From assembly GCA_022925895.1 (NCBI GenBank), contig JAKSYS010000001.1:248001-312000 (forward strand): DNA of 64,000 nucleotides, in the 5' to 3' direction. A program made the translations under genes and the position numbers. Numbering within the stretch: the first letter of the stretch is position 1; each line of letters begins with the position of its first letter. Source of the DNA: Fragilaria crotonensis. Its lineage: Eukaryota; Bacillariophyta; Fragilariophyceae; Fragilariales; Fragilariaceae. Below, piece after piece: positions 45,100 to 54,435 of the stretch. The notes under the pieces are model-generated. The model was not told the origin of the DNA. It ran no database searches and saw only the letters and a list, made by a program, of their open reading frames with translations.

Positions 45100-46848
45100 A
45101 AAAGTGAAATGTTCCTGCAGCATCACTTGCGCGCGCGTGTGTGTCCAGGATGCCCCTTTTTTGGTTGTTGAACAAACAGCAGGGCATGGGCAAGAAACTG
45201 CGAAAGGCTTGTTCTGGAATGCATCTCTGTGTTTTCCAGGAAATCTTGCCTAAATTGAATAATGTTATGTTCTTTGAGTCCAACTCTACTAAGAAACGCC
45301 CGAAAGGTGCGTCTCGCACAAATTCAGTGAAAGGCTAGTTCTGGACACAATGTGCGTTCATGCTAATGTAGGAACATCTTGTCTTGCTTTTCATGTATGC
45401 TACAGACGGTTTGTTTCCATCAGCACTCCTCCATCCGATGTTGTCCAAGTGACAGCCTTATTGGTACTACTCCCCTAGAACATCACTGTTAAAATTGGAC
45501 CCGATATGTAACTCCCAAGACGTATAGCGTAAGGAGGGGAATTTCAAGAGGAACATGTAGCAGAACACGGGGCTCGCCTCCTGCCTCAGATTGTGGGCTA
45601 TAAGTTCTTTTTTGCCAGATTGAAAGAGTTAATTTGACATATGGTGTCGCTCGACTTAAAACTACCGGTACTCAGTTATTCGATTTTTTTAATTCTTCTC
45701 TATTCTCGATTATCCGGGATGTTTCCATTCAGACAGTGTTAGATGCAATTCAAGTAAAACACTCAAAAATTGCTTGTTGTGGATGGCAAAAGATCCGGAG
45801 ATATGACCATTCCGAAATCAGCACATGGAGGCAGAAGGACAAGAATACAATGATGACTTGTCATTTAAGACTAGTAGTATGTACATAAAGGCAATCCACC
45901 TTGGATACTGCCATCAACAGCACGTATGCAAATGATCACAAGGCAACAATCGGAAACCGGAACCGGTTCAGAAGATGGCTGAAATTCTCTTTGCCCTATA
46001 AGCATATGGTGGCGCATGATTTTCGTATCTTTACACACTATAAGGTAATGGGCTTATTTGCAAGAGTGGTACTAAATATGGCAGTTTACAATCAGTGGGA
46101 GTATTGTTTTCTATTCTTGATTGCCACTAAGTGATGCTTTCTCATTAGAATCCGAGTGTATAGCACTGCTGCAAACCTCCCTACTAGTGTACAAGCCAGG
46201 CATCATTACTACACTTCTATTGAGATGAGCTTGGCATCCTGAAATGACAACAAGAAAAATCTGGGAGGCTTTGTACATGTGAAATTAACTAGACATGCTA
46301 CATCATGTTTAACGCAGTTCTCTAAGTGCTGCGGTTGTTTCCTTGCATTTTCTATTCCTTAACCAAGGCCTTGTTCTTGTAAAACATGGCAGCGGATATA
46401 TTGAGCTGTCAACTATTGACCCACGTAACACTCAAGTTCCTATTGATTCCACTCAACTCTGTTTGCATAAAAATGTTGAGAAAGCTGAGTGTATGCCTGA
46501 ATGATAATTTCAGATTGCTCTATTCAATCTGGCATTGTCCCTACTCAGCTGTACATTGTAATCCCAGAATGGTGATGGTGACATATGAACATACTTGAGT
46601 ACCTGTTAGAACCAAAGTGCACTGCTGGTAGCAGCAGTGTCACCAATGTCCCCCATACTAGTGCCGCGGCATTAATCATCTTTTCCATGAGAATGATGCT
46701 GGTTGAGCAAAGGATGTAGCAAATGCTACATCTCAAGCAAGTGGCATTGATCTTGAGGCACCTGAGTCTTACTGGCCAAATGTCTTCCTTGCCTTGGTGA
46801 TCATAGAGGAAATGAATCTAGGTCCTGGCTGGAAAACTCATATTGTAA
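45100..46848. other. Long intergenic region
   Basis: No gene supported; short frames of 60-85 codons show no family resemblance. The composition is AT-rich with few GTAC words, unlike most gaps here, so it may be old transposon-derived DNA, but I found no ends or coding remnants. Confidence 0.4.
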
Positions 46849-46988
46849 AAAAAAAAAACTAAATATCAATTTAACGTGCTGCCGCTTCGCTCACATTAGG
46901 AGCGGTCGACCCACACGACTAGATACTACCTCCGAAGTGATAGCGTTCAGTAGTAGAAATTGCCCCTTCCGGGGCCACTCAGAAACAC

Positions 46989-48029
46989 TCACAACACATC
47001 ATCACCACACATCCATGCATGGTAGGGTGGATGGCTGTAATGGGGAAAGATTTTGATCTTCGGGAGATAAATTCGCATTTGGAACTGCATTTGCATGGTA
47101 GGAGGTTGCACGGTAAACGATGTTACGGCGGTAGAAGATTGCGCAGTAAAGGATTGCACTGTAGAAGGTAGCATGGTAGTAGGTAGCATGGTAGTAGGGA
47201 GCATCATAGGCGATTGCATGGTACGATGTTGCACGGTAGGAGGTTGCATGGTAGGAGGTTGCATGGTAGGAGGTTGCATGGTAGGAGGTTGCACGGTAGG
47301 AGGTTGCACGGTAGGAGGTTGCACGGTAGGAGGTTGCACGGTAGGAGGTTGCACGGTAGGAGGTTGCACAGTAGGAAGTTGCACGGTAGGTGTTGGCACA
47401 GGAGGAGGTTGCATGGTAGGAGGTTGCACGGTAGGAGGTTGCATGATAGGAGGTTGCACGGTAGGAGGTTGCACGGTAGGAGGTTGCACGGTAGGAGGTT
47501 GCACGGTAGGAGGTTGCACAGTAGGAAGTTGCACGGTAGGTGTTGGCACAGTAAGGGGATGCATGTTAGGGGGGTGCTGCACGGAAGAAGATTGCACTGT
47601 CACTGATTGCAAGGTAAGAAGAGACTGCGCGGTAGGAAACGGCGCGTTGGTGGGCGACAGCACAGAACGAGAACTCCAAATTGATTGCATAGGAGAGTTT
47701 TGAGCGGTAGAGTCTCGTTGCGCAGTACTATATGGTTTGGTAGAGGTAGGCACGGTACGGTAGGAGTCAGAAATCACTGAATGGTTACGGATCACTCGGG
47801 AACACCACGGGCGCAAGTTACAGAGAATTTCAACGTCGTAGAAAAAGTACTGGATTTGCATGTAGGATGTGAACACTTGCTGGAAAAGGGGGGCATCAAA
47901 TCGGTCAGCTTTTCCATCGTTCTGCTGGTTCCTCTGCATTGCTGCATGGCTTGAATGATTGTTGCTGTTGAAGGTGAGAGAATCAAGTGGCGGACGGAGG
48001 TGAGAGGGCTCGGAGGCCCTCTCTTTCAT
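46989..48029 (-). CDS. Pentapeptide-type TVQPP repeat protein, hypothetical
   Basis: A 346-residue frame from ATG 48029. Residues 1-100 are non-repetitive and contain [20 protein letters not shown] and [12 protein letters not shown]; the middle is a run of about thirty units of T-(V/M)-Q-P-P, the product of a 15-bp minisatellite. The repeat is open in other frames too because 15 is divisible by three, so openness there is weak evidence. The unique N-terminal part and the in-frame ATG give modest support. There is no signal peptide. A Pro/Gln/Thr-rich fibre or linker is possible; function unknown. It sits wholly inside the insertion bounded by the 20-bp direct repeat. Confidence 0.42.
   Translation of the reverse strand: MKERASEPSHLRPPLDSLTFNSNNHSSHAAMQRNQQNDGKADRFDAPLFQQVFTSYMQIQYFFYDVEILCNLRPWCSRVIRNHSVISDSYRTVPTSTKPYSTAQRDSTAQNSPMQSIWSSRSVLSPTNAPFPTAQSLLTLQSVTVQSSSVQHPPNMHPLTVPTPTVQLPTVQPPTVQPPTVQPPTVQPPTVQPPIMQPPTVQPPTMQPPPVPTPTVQLPTVQPPTVQPPTVQPPTVQPPTVQPPTVQPPTMQPPTMQPPTMQPPTVQHRTMQSPMMLPTTMLPTTMLPSTVQSFTAQSSTAVTSFTVQPPTMQMQFQMRIYLPKIKIFPHYSHPPYHAWMCGDDVL
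47093..47610 (+). repeat. 15-bp minisatellite with a higher-order period of ~150 bp
   Basis: Consensus unit GGAGGTTGCACGGTA, about 33 copies, differing mainly at CA(C/T)GGTA. A variant block, gcacagtaggaagttgcacg followed by gtaggtgttggcac, occurs at about 47366 and again at about 47515, so roughly ten units were duplicated as a block. Confidence 0.93.
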
Positions 48030-48132
48030 GGTACTAGTTGTGCTCTTTTCTCCCGTAGAAATAATACTAGGTTTTCACGTAGACGCTTGCGACTTTGCCC
48101 GGAGTAAACATTCTGGAAAACTCATATTGTAA

Positions 48133-49261
48133 TGAATCTATGCATATACTAGTACTTTCAGAGAGATCAATGAGGACAGCATGATGGACCAGTAGCCAGA
48201 TCCTCACCAGTGCAGGCGGTGATTTCTGGCTTCAATCAGGCAGGTTCAGGGGTTAAGTCAGCAGGTTGTCAGCTTGTCAAAATCCAATGGTGATATCTTC
48301 CCATGAAAATGGGTCATACTATACACATGTATGTACATTGTATGTATTTTGTTCATGTCAACGCAACGAGTGTAGCATCAACTAGTGAAGCATCAACGAG
48401 TGTAGCATTAGTGAGATCCTTTTGATGTTCAGTTAAGAAATGAGTTGCAATCAAATAAACATCACCTCAAAAACAAAATAACACATCGGCATGTTGTTTT
48501 GAACCGGCTGGGTGATCGGTGGTTTGTGATGCTTTTCACATCATCCAACATCCGGACGAACGGGCTTTCAGTGTTGTGTTTTTGTGCCCTTTATAGTTTG
48601 AGTTAATCGCAAACTAAAAATGTCCGGCGAGTTTATTTCATGGCGAGTGGAAAAAGCCCGTTATGACCACAGCTGGAATATCAGTGCCGAATTGGTCCAT
48701 CACTTCTACGTTTTTGTCTTGTAAACGAACGCTTTTGAAACTTAAAACCCCTAAACTCGGGATCGCGTTGCATTGCCTATTTATTACATAGCCCACGCAT
48801 ACCTCGTATGTCAAGGCATTGTCGTCGAGTCACGGAGAGCGGAAGTGTTTTTCACACATTGATGACTCTCCGAGGGAATGACGTGACTCACAGTGCGTAG
48901 CAGGTGGTGGTTTGCTCTTTGCCCGCAGTCCGATGTCTGAATGTGGTCATACACCCCACCCTTTCAGTTACAATCATGGCTTCAACAACAATGTATACCT
49001 TTCTCGCATGTTCGAAATCGTCTTTGTAACTTGATTAAGACTTATTGAATTTGGAAACGTGATAAATCATGAATGATGAATGACCGATGCTGGAATAGCG
49101 AGGTCGTAGATTTATGATATATGGAAAGTCATTAAAAAATTATGAGGTAGGAGTAGTATGCAGAATATATGGTTAGGAGTTAGGAGTGCTCCTCGTACCC
49201 GTGGTACATACGGCATACGTATTACATTTTACTTGAATATATTCAGTGTTAGACATGGTTA
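48133..49261. other. Intergenic
   Basis: No gene supported. Near 48365-48415 a short tandem of AACGAGTGTAGCATC-like words occurs about three times. The remainder shows nothing recognisable. Confidence 0.45.
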
Positions 49262-50027
49262 GAGCATCCTCACCGCTGGAGCTAAATCTGAGATATGACC
49301 CGATAGGACCATTTGCGTCGACAATTTTGTCCAAAATGCATGGCACCGCTTGGGCTCGATACCTCAGATTTCGCGCCCGAGGGGCGCGAAATCTGAATTG
49401 GGGCGCCAGAATTCAGCAAAATCGATGAATTCTGGCGCCGGCGCCAGATTCTCGCGCCCCTCGTTTTGTCCTATTTGACCCATTCGAATAAAACATTAAC
49501 CAATAGAATTTTATCACGGATGCCGATGCACACCGTGACTCATGTCAGTTTGTCTGTCATCTGAATGGAAAAATTGACATCATCTCGGAAGAGGATGATG
49601 ACACCATGGAAACAATGACGAGATCCGGCACAAGCAGATTTCTTCTGGTACCAGTAGTACAGGTACTCTACTAGGGTTTCTACTAGTCGAATAACACCCA
49701 ACAAGAGGTGCTTTGCCGGTTTTTTCTCGCCTGTCCTCTTCCATGATTTTGTAGAATTTCTTGATGCCACTACCGGTACTGGTAGTACTACTTACTCCAG
49801 GTCTAAAGGTAGTGCATACAACGCAAGTTCCACATTCCATTACCACCGCGTCATACAGAAAAAGCAGTCTAATTTACAGAGTGCGTGTCAGATTTTAATC
49901 CTGCTGCTCGAAAAAATTATGAAAGCGGTGCGAGAAAGATACCACAAATATGTCCAAAATAGGTTTCTAAAGGCGCGAGACCAATTTGTCCGATTCAGAT
50001 TTAGCTCCAGCGGTGAGGATGCTCTTA
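49259..50027. mobile_element. PIF/Harbinger-like MITE with TTA target duplication
   Basis: A 763-bp element (49262-50024) with 30-bp perfect inverted ends, opening GAGCATCCTCACCGCTGGAG at 49262 and complemented at 49995-50024. TTA flanks both ends (49259-49261, 50025-50027). A TTA/TWA duplication and GAGCATC-type ends fit Tourist-like (PIF/Harbinger) MITEs. Inside lie two perfect hairpins: 49365-49395 (14-bp arms around CAGATTTCGCGCCC) and 49402-49439 (14-bp arms around GGCGCCAGAATTCA). No transposase frame. It ends 180 bp before the ATG at 50205. Confidence 0.88.
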
Positions 50028-50204
50028 TGGACGGTGACGAGGGTCTTAGATTTTTGTCTATTCTACTCGTTCTTCAAGCTTACGACGTATAGCAACTCCG
50101 TATTCAGTACAAGTACTACTAGTACTTGTAGTGAGTTTTGACGAGCGCGAGAAATTATTGGACATTTGTCGGGTGTTGGAGGCTCTGAGACCTCTTGTAA
50201 CGCA

Positions 50205-51839
50205 ATGATAACCGTGTCAAACATTGTTCCAAACGACGATGCGAGGAACTACTCCGTCGACATTCCCATTGCCGACTCTTCGATCACCGAATCGTTCTTC
50301 GATAATTTATCGCATGATCAACAGTCCAACTTCAATCTTCAGGAACGAGAAGTTCTGGGTGCGATGATGGTACACAGTAAGCATCGTAGTCGCAAGTCCG
50401 ACAGTAACAAACAGCACCGTAGTGGTGCTGCCTCGCACAAGAAGAATTCTGATTCCACGGTCACTGAGGCGACCGATATCTTAGATGATGATGCGTCTTC
50501 ACCCTCAGCGCGCTCGGGATCGTCGTCTGTTGCGTCGTTCACTGGATCGGTGGAACCGGTCAAAAAGCGACTAACTCGGCACGAAGAAAATGCCTTTTTT
50601 GTCGGACAGGCGAGCGGTGAATTTCATCCGAATGATTCGTTTGGAAGCCTGGACGACGGCGCTTTCAACTTTTCTGCCAACCACAAGCTTCCTTCTCGGG
50701 CTTCGCCGTCTACCAAAAGCAAGCGCCAGCATCTAACGAGAAGACACTCGTCAAGTTCTGCTGGCAGCAGACAATCTCTTCACTCTGTCGAAGAGCAGGG
50801 ACAAATGCCTGATGAAGCAGTTTCACGCAATAGAAAATGCCTGGCGAGCGACTTGACCGCACCGACGGTTTCGACTGACTTCACCGATGATGGATCGATT
50901 GATGTCACCACGATTTTCGACAAGACAAAGGTAAAGAAGCTTAGTCCCGTGCTCGAAATAGAAACCAAACTCAAGAAGAAGAAGTCTTCGAGGTCCCTTC
51001 GCAGTTCTGACTCCTCCCGGAACTCCTCGAAGTCGAAGTCGCAGAAAAGTGATCATTCCGTTGGGAGTGCCGACGACATCTTAGCCATGCTGAACGCAAA
51101 GATTGAACAAATGGAACGTGAAGCCGAAGTGCTGGATCTCGAGCTCCAACGTGACGAAGCCCCGGCTCCATCCTCCGGTTACATGAAAGATCCCTACGCT
51201 AGATCCGCCAGCTCGCCTACTCGCATGTTGCACAAGCAATTTTCCGTGTCCAACATCTCCTCAGCCACGTCGGCAATGTCATCGTTGTCGTGTGATCACC
51301 ATGACCACTACGCAATGAGTGAAAAATCCACCAGTCTGAAGCCCCGTCGACCATCGCTTCACTCTGTGTTCGAATGGAACAAGGAACCATCTGTGCGCAA
51401 CCTCAATGCTGATCCAGATCCACCCGCTGGGGAAGACAGTTTGGTGGTCAACATGTCAAGCATTCTAGTAACCTCACGACATAAGCTTCTGAGAAGGAGT
51501 CACTCGACTAGCGATGTGTACCAGTACAACAACACACCGCACTGGCCACCCAACCCGCGCCAAAAGATGACAGGTAAACTCCACGCTCAATTCTACCGTC
51601 GGGAAACTAAACTCGAGACATCCAACTGTGCTAATCGTATGGTTGAAAGCTCACCTGTGGAAACTCCACAGCAACTATTGAAGGTAATTGAACCGGTCTC
51701 GATGAGAGAATTTTTGGCGTTTAATGGTCGGTCTCGCGATGAATCGGTTGCAAGTCGAACGAACTTGAATTATGGAGCTATTTTGGACAACGAGAGTCTA
51801 ACTAGCGGCCAGGAAAGCAGTTTCACAAATAGGAGTTAG
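50205..51839 (+). CDS. Orphan disordered Ser-rich protein with short coiled coil
   Basis: A 544-residue single-exon protein from ATG 50205 (MITVSNIVPNDDARNYSVD). Ser-rich throughout. A Lys/Ser stretch (KKKKSSRSLRSSDSSRNSSK) near residue 270 precedes a helix (DILAMLNAKIEQMEREAEVL) that looks like a short coiled coil. Basic-Ser sites include RRHS, RRPS and RRSHS. The C-terminal part (EPVSMREFLAFNGRSRDESV) looks more ordered. No known domain; function unknown. The MITE just upstream probably lies in its promoter or 5' UTR. Confidence 0.76.
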   Translation: MITVSNIVPNDDARNYSVDIPIADSSITESFFDNLSHDQQSNFNLQEREVLGAMMVHSKHRSRKSDSNKQHRSGAASHKKNSDSTVTEATDILDDDASSPSARSGSSSVASFTGSVEPVKKRLTRHEENAFFVGQASGEFHPNDSFGSLDDGAFNFSANHKLPSRASPSTKSKRQHLTRRHSSSSAGSRQSLHSVEEQGQMPDEAVSRNRKCLASDLTAPTVSTDFTDDGSIDVTTIFDKTKVKKLSPVLEIETKLKKKKSSRSLRSSDSSRNSSKSKSQKSDHSVGSADDILAMLNAKIEQMEREAEVLDLELQRDEAPAPSSGYMKDPYARSASSPTRMLHKQFSVSNISSATSAMSSLSCDHHDHYAMSEKSTSLKPRRPSLHSVFEWNKEPSVRNLNADPDPPAGEDSLVVNMSSILVTSRHKLLRRSHSTSDVYQYNNTPHWPPNPRQKMTGKLHAQFYRRETKLETSNCANRMVESSPVETPQQLLKVIEPVSMREFLAFNGRSRDESVASRTNLNYGAILDNESLTSGQESSFTNRS

Positions 51840-52605
51840 ATACCTGTAGCAATCTGAGCATGATCAGTGCTGTCTTACCGCGACTGATCCCGCAAATACG
51901 TCCCTAAAACAAGGTAGAGGACATTTGAGGCACTCCTTGCTTTCGCCTCATGCATTGCGTTCAAAGTCGTTGTAACTTTAGTGATCACGAGACTACAGGT
52001 AGAAGGGGCAGCCGGGGAGACTCAACAAGATCTCGACGTCCTTCACATGATGCCTGGATGCCTATATAGCGTTAAAGCTATTAGCTTAGTACCTCAATAC
52101 CTGAATAGCGATACAGTGCAATAGCTCAATAGAGCTATCCCTATAGCTCAATAGAGCTATCCCTATAGCTCAAAGAGCACGATAGCTCGATAGCCATGAA
52201 GCCTGCTATGCATATGTGGCGCCATTACTAAGGTTCAGTTCTATGGGATGGTTATTCGGGTGTATCATAAAGGTTTAGGATTGTGTCGGTGTTCTCGGCG
52301 TTGCGTCGACCTTCCGTAGGCCATTAACATTTAGAGAACTCCATATAGTCGAGTACAAGTATGCCTGTACGAGGTCGTACTACGTAGTAATCCAGTGTTG
52401 TTGGAATTCGAGGCGCTTGCATACGTCGAGTCGAAAAGGCCCGACGACAAATCCCGATGATGCTTGAAGGTTTAAGTGTTCCATGTACCGGTACTGTAGA
52501 CCGTGGATTGCCGTGGAGAGTGAATTGTTGAATTGTGAGAGTGGTCATAGTGACTTGTACATCTGGTGCATTCTGCTGTTATTAAACTGCTAGTTCACTT
52601 GGTGA
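51840..52605. other. Intergenic with a short AGCTAT tandem repeat
   Basis: No gene seen. It includes the 22-bp tandem repeat at 52121 and a few GTAC words near 52350-52500. Confidence 0.5.
52121..52195 (+). repeat. 22-bp tandem repeat
   Basis: The unit atagctcaatagagctatcc plus ct is present at 52121-52142 and 52143-52164, then a degenerate third copy. Each unit holds the inverted words ATAGCT/AGCTAT, so the tract can fold into hairpins. Confidence 0.85.
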
Positions 52606-54003
52606 ATGAAAGCCATGGCACCGAAGGATGGCAGCGTGAAAAGCATCAATAGCGTGAAAAGTGTGAACGCTTTGTTGGATTTGTTGTCTGTTGTGGGGTT
52701 GGATACACTCGATAACAGCCTAATAGATCGCGAGTTCGATAAGTGTTCCATCGAGCTTCGCAATTCCCGCGATTCTGCACCCGAAGACCCTCAGCCTTGG
52801 GATCGACAAGTAGAAAAACTGGTTCGTCAACTTAAAGATGTTCTCCGCGATGCACCTGAAAGAGATGCGGAATACTCTTACATCGGAGGGTCTCGCGGAC
52901 CATCTGATCGAGAGATGCACGATCCAAATGTTGACGAGCTCCCACCCCCGCGAGTAGGACCGGATGTTGACCCTGACCCCGACGACCGTCGACAGTATTT
53001 GGAACGAGAATTCAGCTCTACTTCTTATCCCAAAATTGGACCTGGTTACTCCGATTCTATCAGTGTCGTGTCAGATCTCACCACCCCAACATGCATGCCT
53101 GGACAACACGTTGAGGAAGACGAACACTACGGTAGTCTTCCGCTACAAATCGATTTCAGCAGGAGAGCTCCCAAACCTCAACTTAGACGACCTTCTTTGG
53201 AAGACAAGGGTCCTTCTCCCGGTGTCCAGAGAGATCGTCGTGTGACCACCATTGACCTAAGACCTCCATCACGTAGGGAGCTTACGAAACCTGGTGGAGC
53301 GGCTGCGACTCGCCGTCAGAATCACCAAATGACCATGGCGCACCTGGAAGCATCGATTGGGAGCAGTGAACCTTACTCGCCGTCGTCATCTCGCGCTTCC
53401 GACTCTCGGGGTGTTCCCAAGTCAGTCAATGACTTCCCTTCCCTCATTGGTTCCTCTAGATCGCCAAGCGACGACACTGTTCAATCCGGATCCCGCCGAG
53501 AGTCGGGACGTCGCTCCTTGCTGCGCAAATCGAATAAATATGCTGCCGCTGTTTCGGCAGCAACCGCATCGCAGCGCATGCTGTTAGCGAGGCAGGATTC
53601 AGCCAAACATAGAAAGCGTGTATCGAGACGATCTTCAACTGGCGACACCAACCCAGTGACCAGAACGGGCATCCGATACGTGGAAAAAGTTGCAGACGAA
53701 TTCCCTGGTTTTTCGGCGGTCGAAGAGAATGACGTCAAGGCACCTGGAGATCCTGTTTTGATTGACGAAGACGGTTTTATAATCGGTGCTACAGGCACTC
53801 AGGACCCTTTTGCTAATTCAAGCTTCGGCAACGATTTTCCTAAAGATGGCTTCGGCGGCAATGACTCGTTCACACCAGCCACAAACAGTTTCTTTCCCGC
53901 TCCTGCCAAGGATACCAAGAAGAAGAAAGGGGGCAGTAATCGTCGGGCATCCACTGGAACTACCGGTGTTGGCAAGACACCGAAGAAAAGGATACCGAAT
54001 TGA
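52606..54003 (+). CDS. Orphan disordered protein, Arg/Ser/Pro-rich
   Basis: A 465-residue single-exon protein from ATG 52606 (MKAMAPKDGSVKSINS). Residues 1-90 contain a plausible folded part (LLDLLSVVGLDTLDNSLIDR, then WDRQVEKLVRQLKDVLRDAP). After that it is disordered, with many basic-Ser/Thr sites (RRPS, RRVTT, RRES, RRSS, RRAS). A conserved-looking stretch near residue 345 has GIRYVEKVADEFPGF and later DEDGFIIGATGTQDPFANSS. The C-terminus is basic (KDTKKKKGGSNRRAST). No known domain; function unknown. Confidence 0.76.
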   Translation: MKAMAPKDGSVKSINSVKSVNALLDLLSVVGLDTLDNSLIDREFDKCSIELRNSRDSAPEDPQPWDRQVEKLVRQLKDVLRDAPERDAEYSYIGGSRGPSDREMHDPNVDELPPPRVGPDVDPDPDDRRQYLEREFSSTSYPKIGPGYSDSISVVSDLTTPTCMPGQHVEEDEHYGSLPLQIDFSRRAPKPQLRRPSLEDKGPSPGVQRDRRVTTIDLRPPSRRELTKPGGAAATRRQNHQMTMAHLEASIGSSEPYSPSSSRASDSRGVPKSVNDFPSLIGSSRSPSDDTVQSGSRRESGRRSLLRKSNKYAAAVSAATASQRMLLARQDSAKHRKRVSRRSSTGDTNPVTRTGIRYVEKVADEFPGFSAVEENDVKAPGDPVLIDEDGFIIGATGTQDPFANSSFGNDFPKDGFGGNDSFTPATNSFFPAPAKDTKKKKGGSNRRASTGTTGVGKTPKKRIPN

Positions 54004-54435
54004 AGCTGTAGAGAAAGCAAGTATGAAAAGATTAACCTGCAACTCTGAAGCAAAGGTGACATTATCGAGCATGAGATTCGAAGGAATTCTGCTGATTGCG
54101 CATCACCATCGCGACAAATGATGAATTAAGGCAAAATCAAAAGCCAGCTTAGCATGACCAGTGTAAAACGTTTAGGATTCATGGACATTTTTGGGGCCCA
54201 CTCACCCCACGTGACAGTTGTGACATCCTACAGTTGGCACCTCTATCGCGGCTCAGGCGGCAATTCTGCGGCACGAGTCGTTGGCGGTATCTCGCATTTG
54301 TAGTGGAAGCCACCAAACAAGATCAACGCATGTGAATCTATCCTTATGAGCCAACGGCAGCTGGTCCGTGTCGACTTTCCCGCCTCAATAAGTTCTTGCA
54401 TCTCTTCACAATTTTGTTGTCGACTAGCGTCAATC
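54004..54435. other. Intergenic
   Basis: Short gap between two same-strand orphan genes. Nothing recognisable. Confidence 0.45.

Larger units (their letters stand above)
46829..48132. mobile_element. 1.26-kb insertion flanked by a 20-bp direct repeat
   Basis: CTGGAAAACTCATATTGTAA occurs exactly at 46829-46848 and 48113-48132. The DNA between (46849-48112) begins with a run of A continuing the flank (12 in all), so the opposite strand ends in poly-T next to the repeat. A perfect 20-bp flank of this kind suggests a target-site duplication from target-primed insertion (LINE machinery or similar) or a repair-associated duplication. The insert carries the 15-bp minisatellite and one long minus-strand frame. 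No terminal inverted repeats were seen. Nature unknown. Confidence 0.55.

Noticed and set aside
46849-46860. Ordinary processed-gene poly-A tail
   Set aside because: The A-run is on the wrong strand relative to the only long frame of the insert, so a classical retrocopy of that mRNA is not supported.
47093-47610. CRISPR-like array
   Set aside because: The 15-bp units are contiguous with no unique spacers; it is a minisatellite.
47095-47703. Long plus-strand frames across the minisatellite
   Set aside because: A 15-bp repeat keeps several frames open automatically; these lack a unique coding part.
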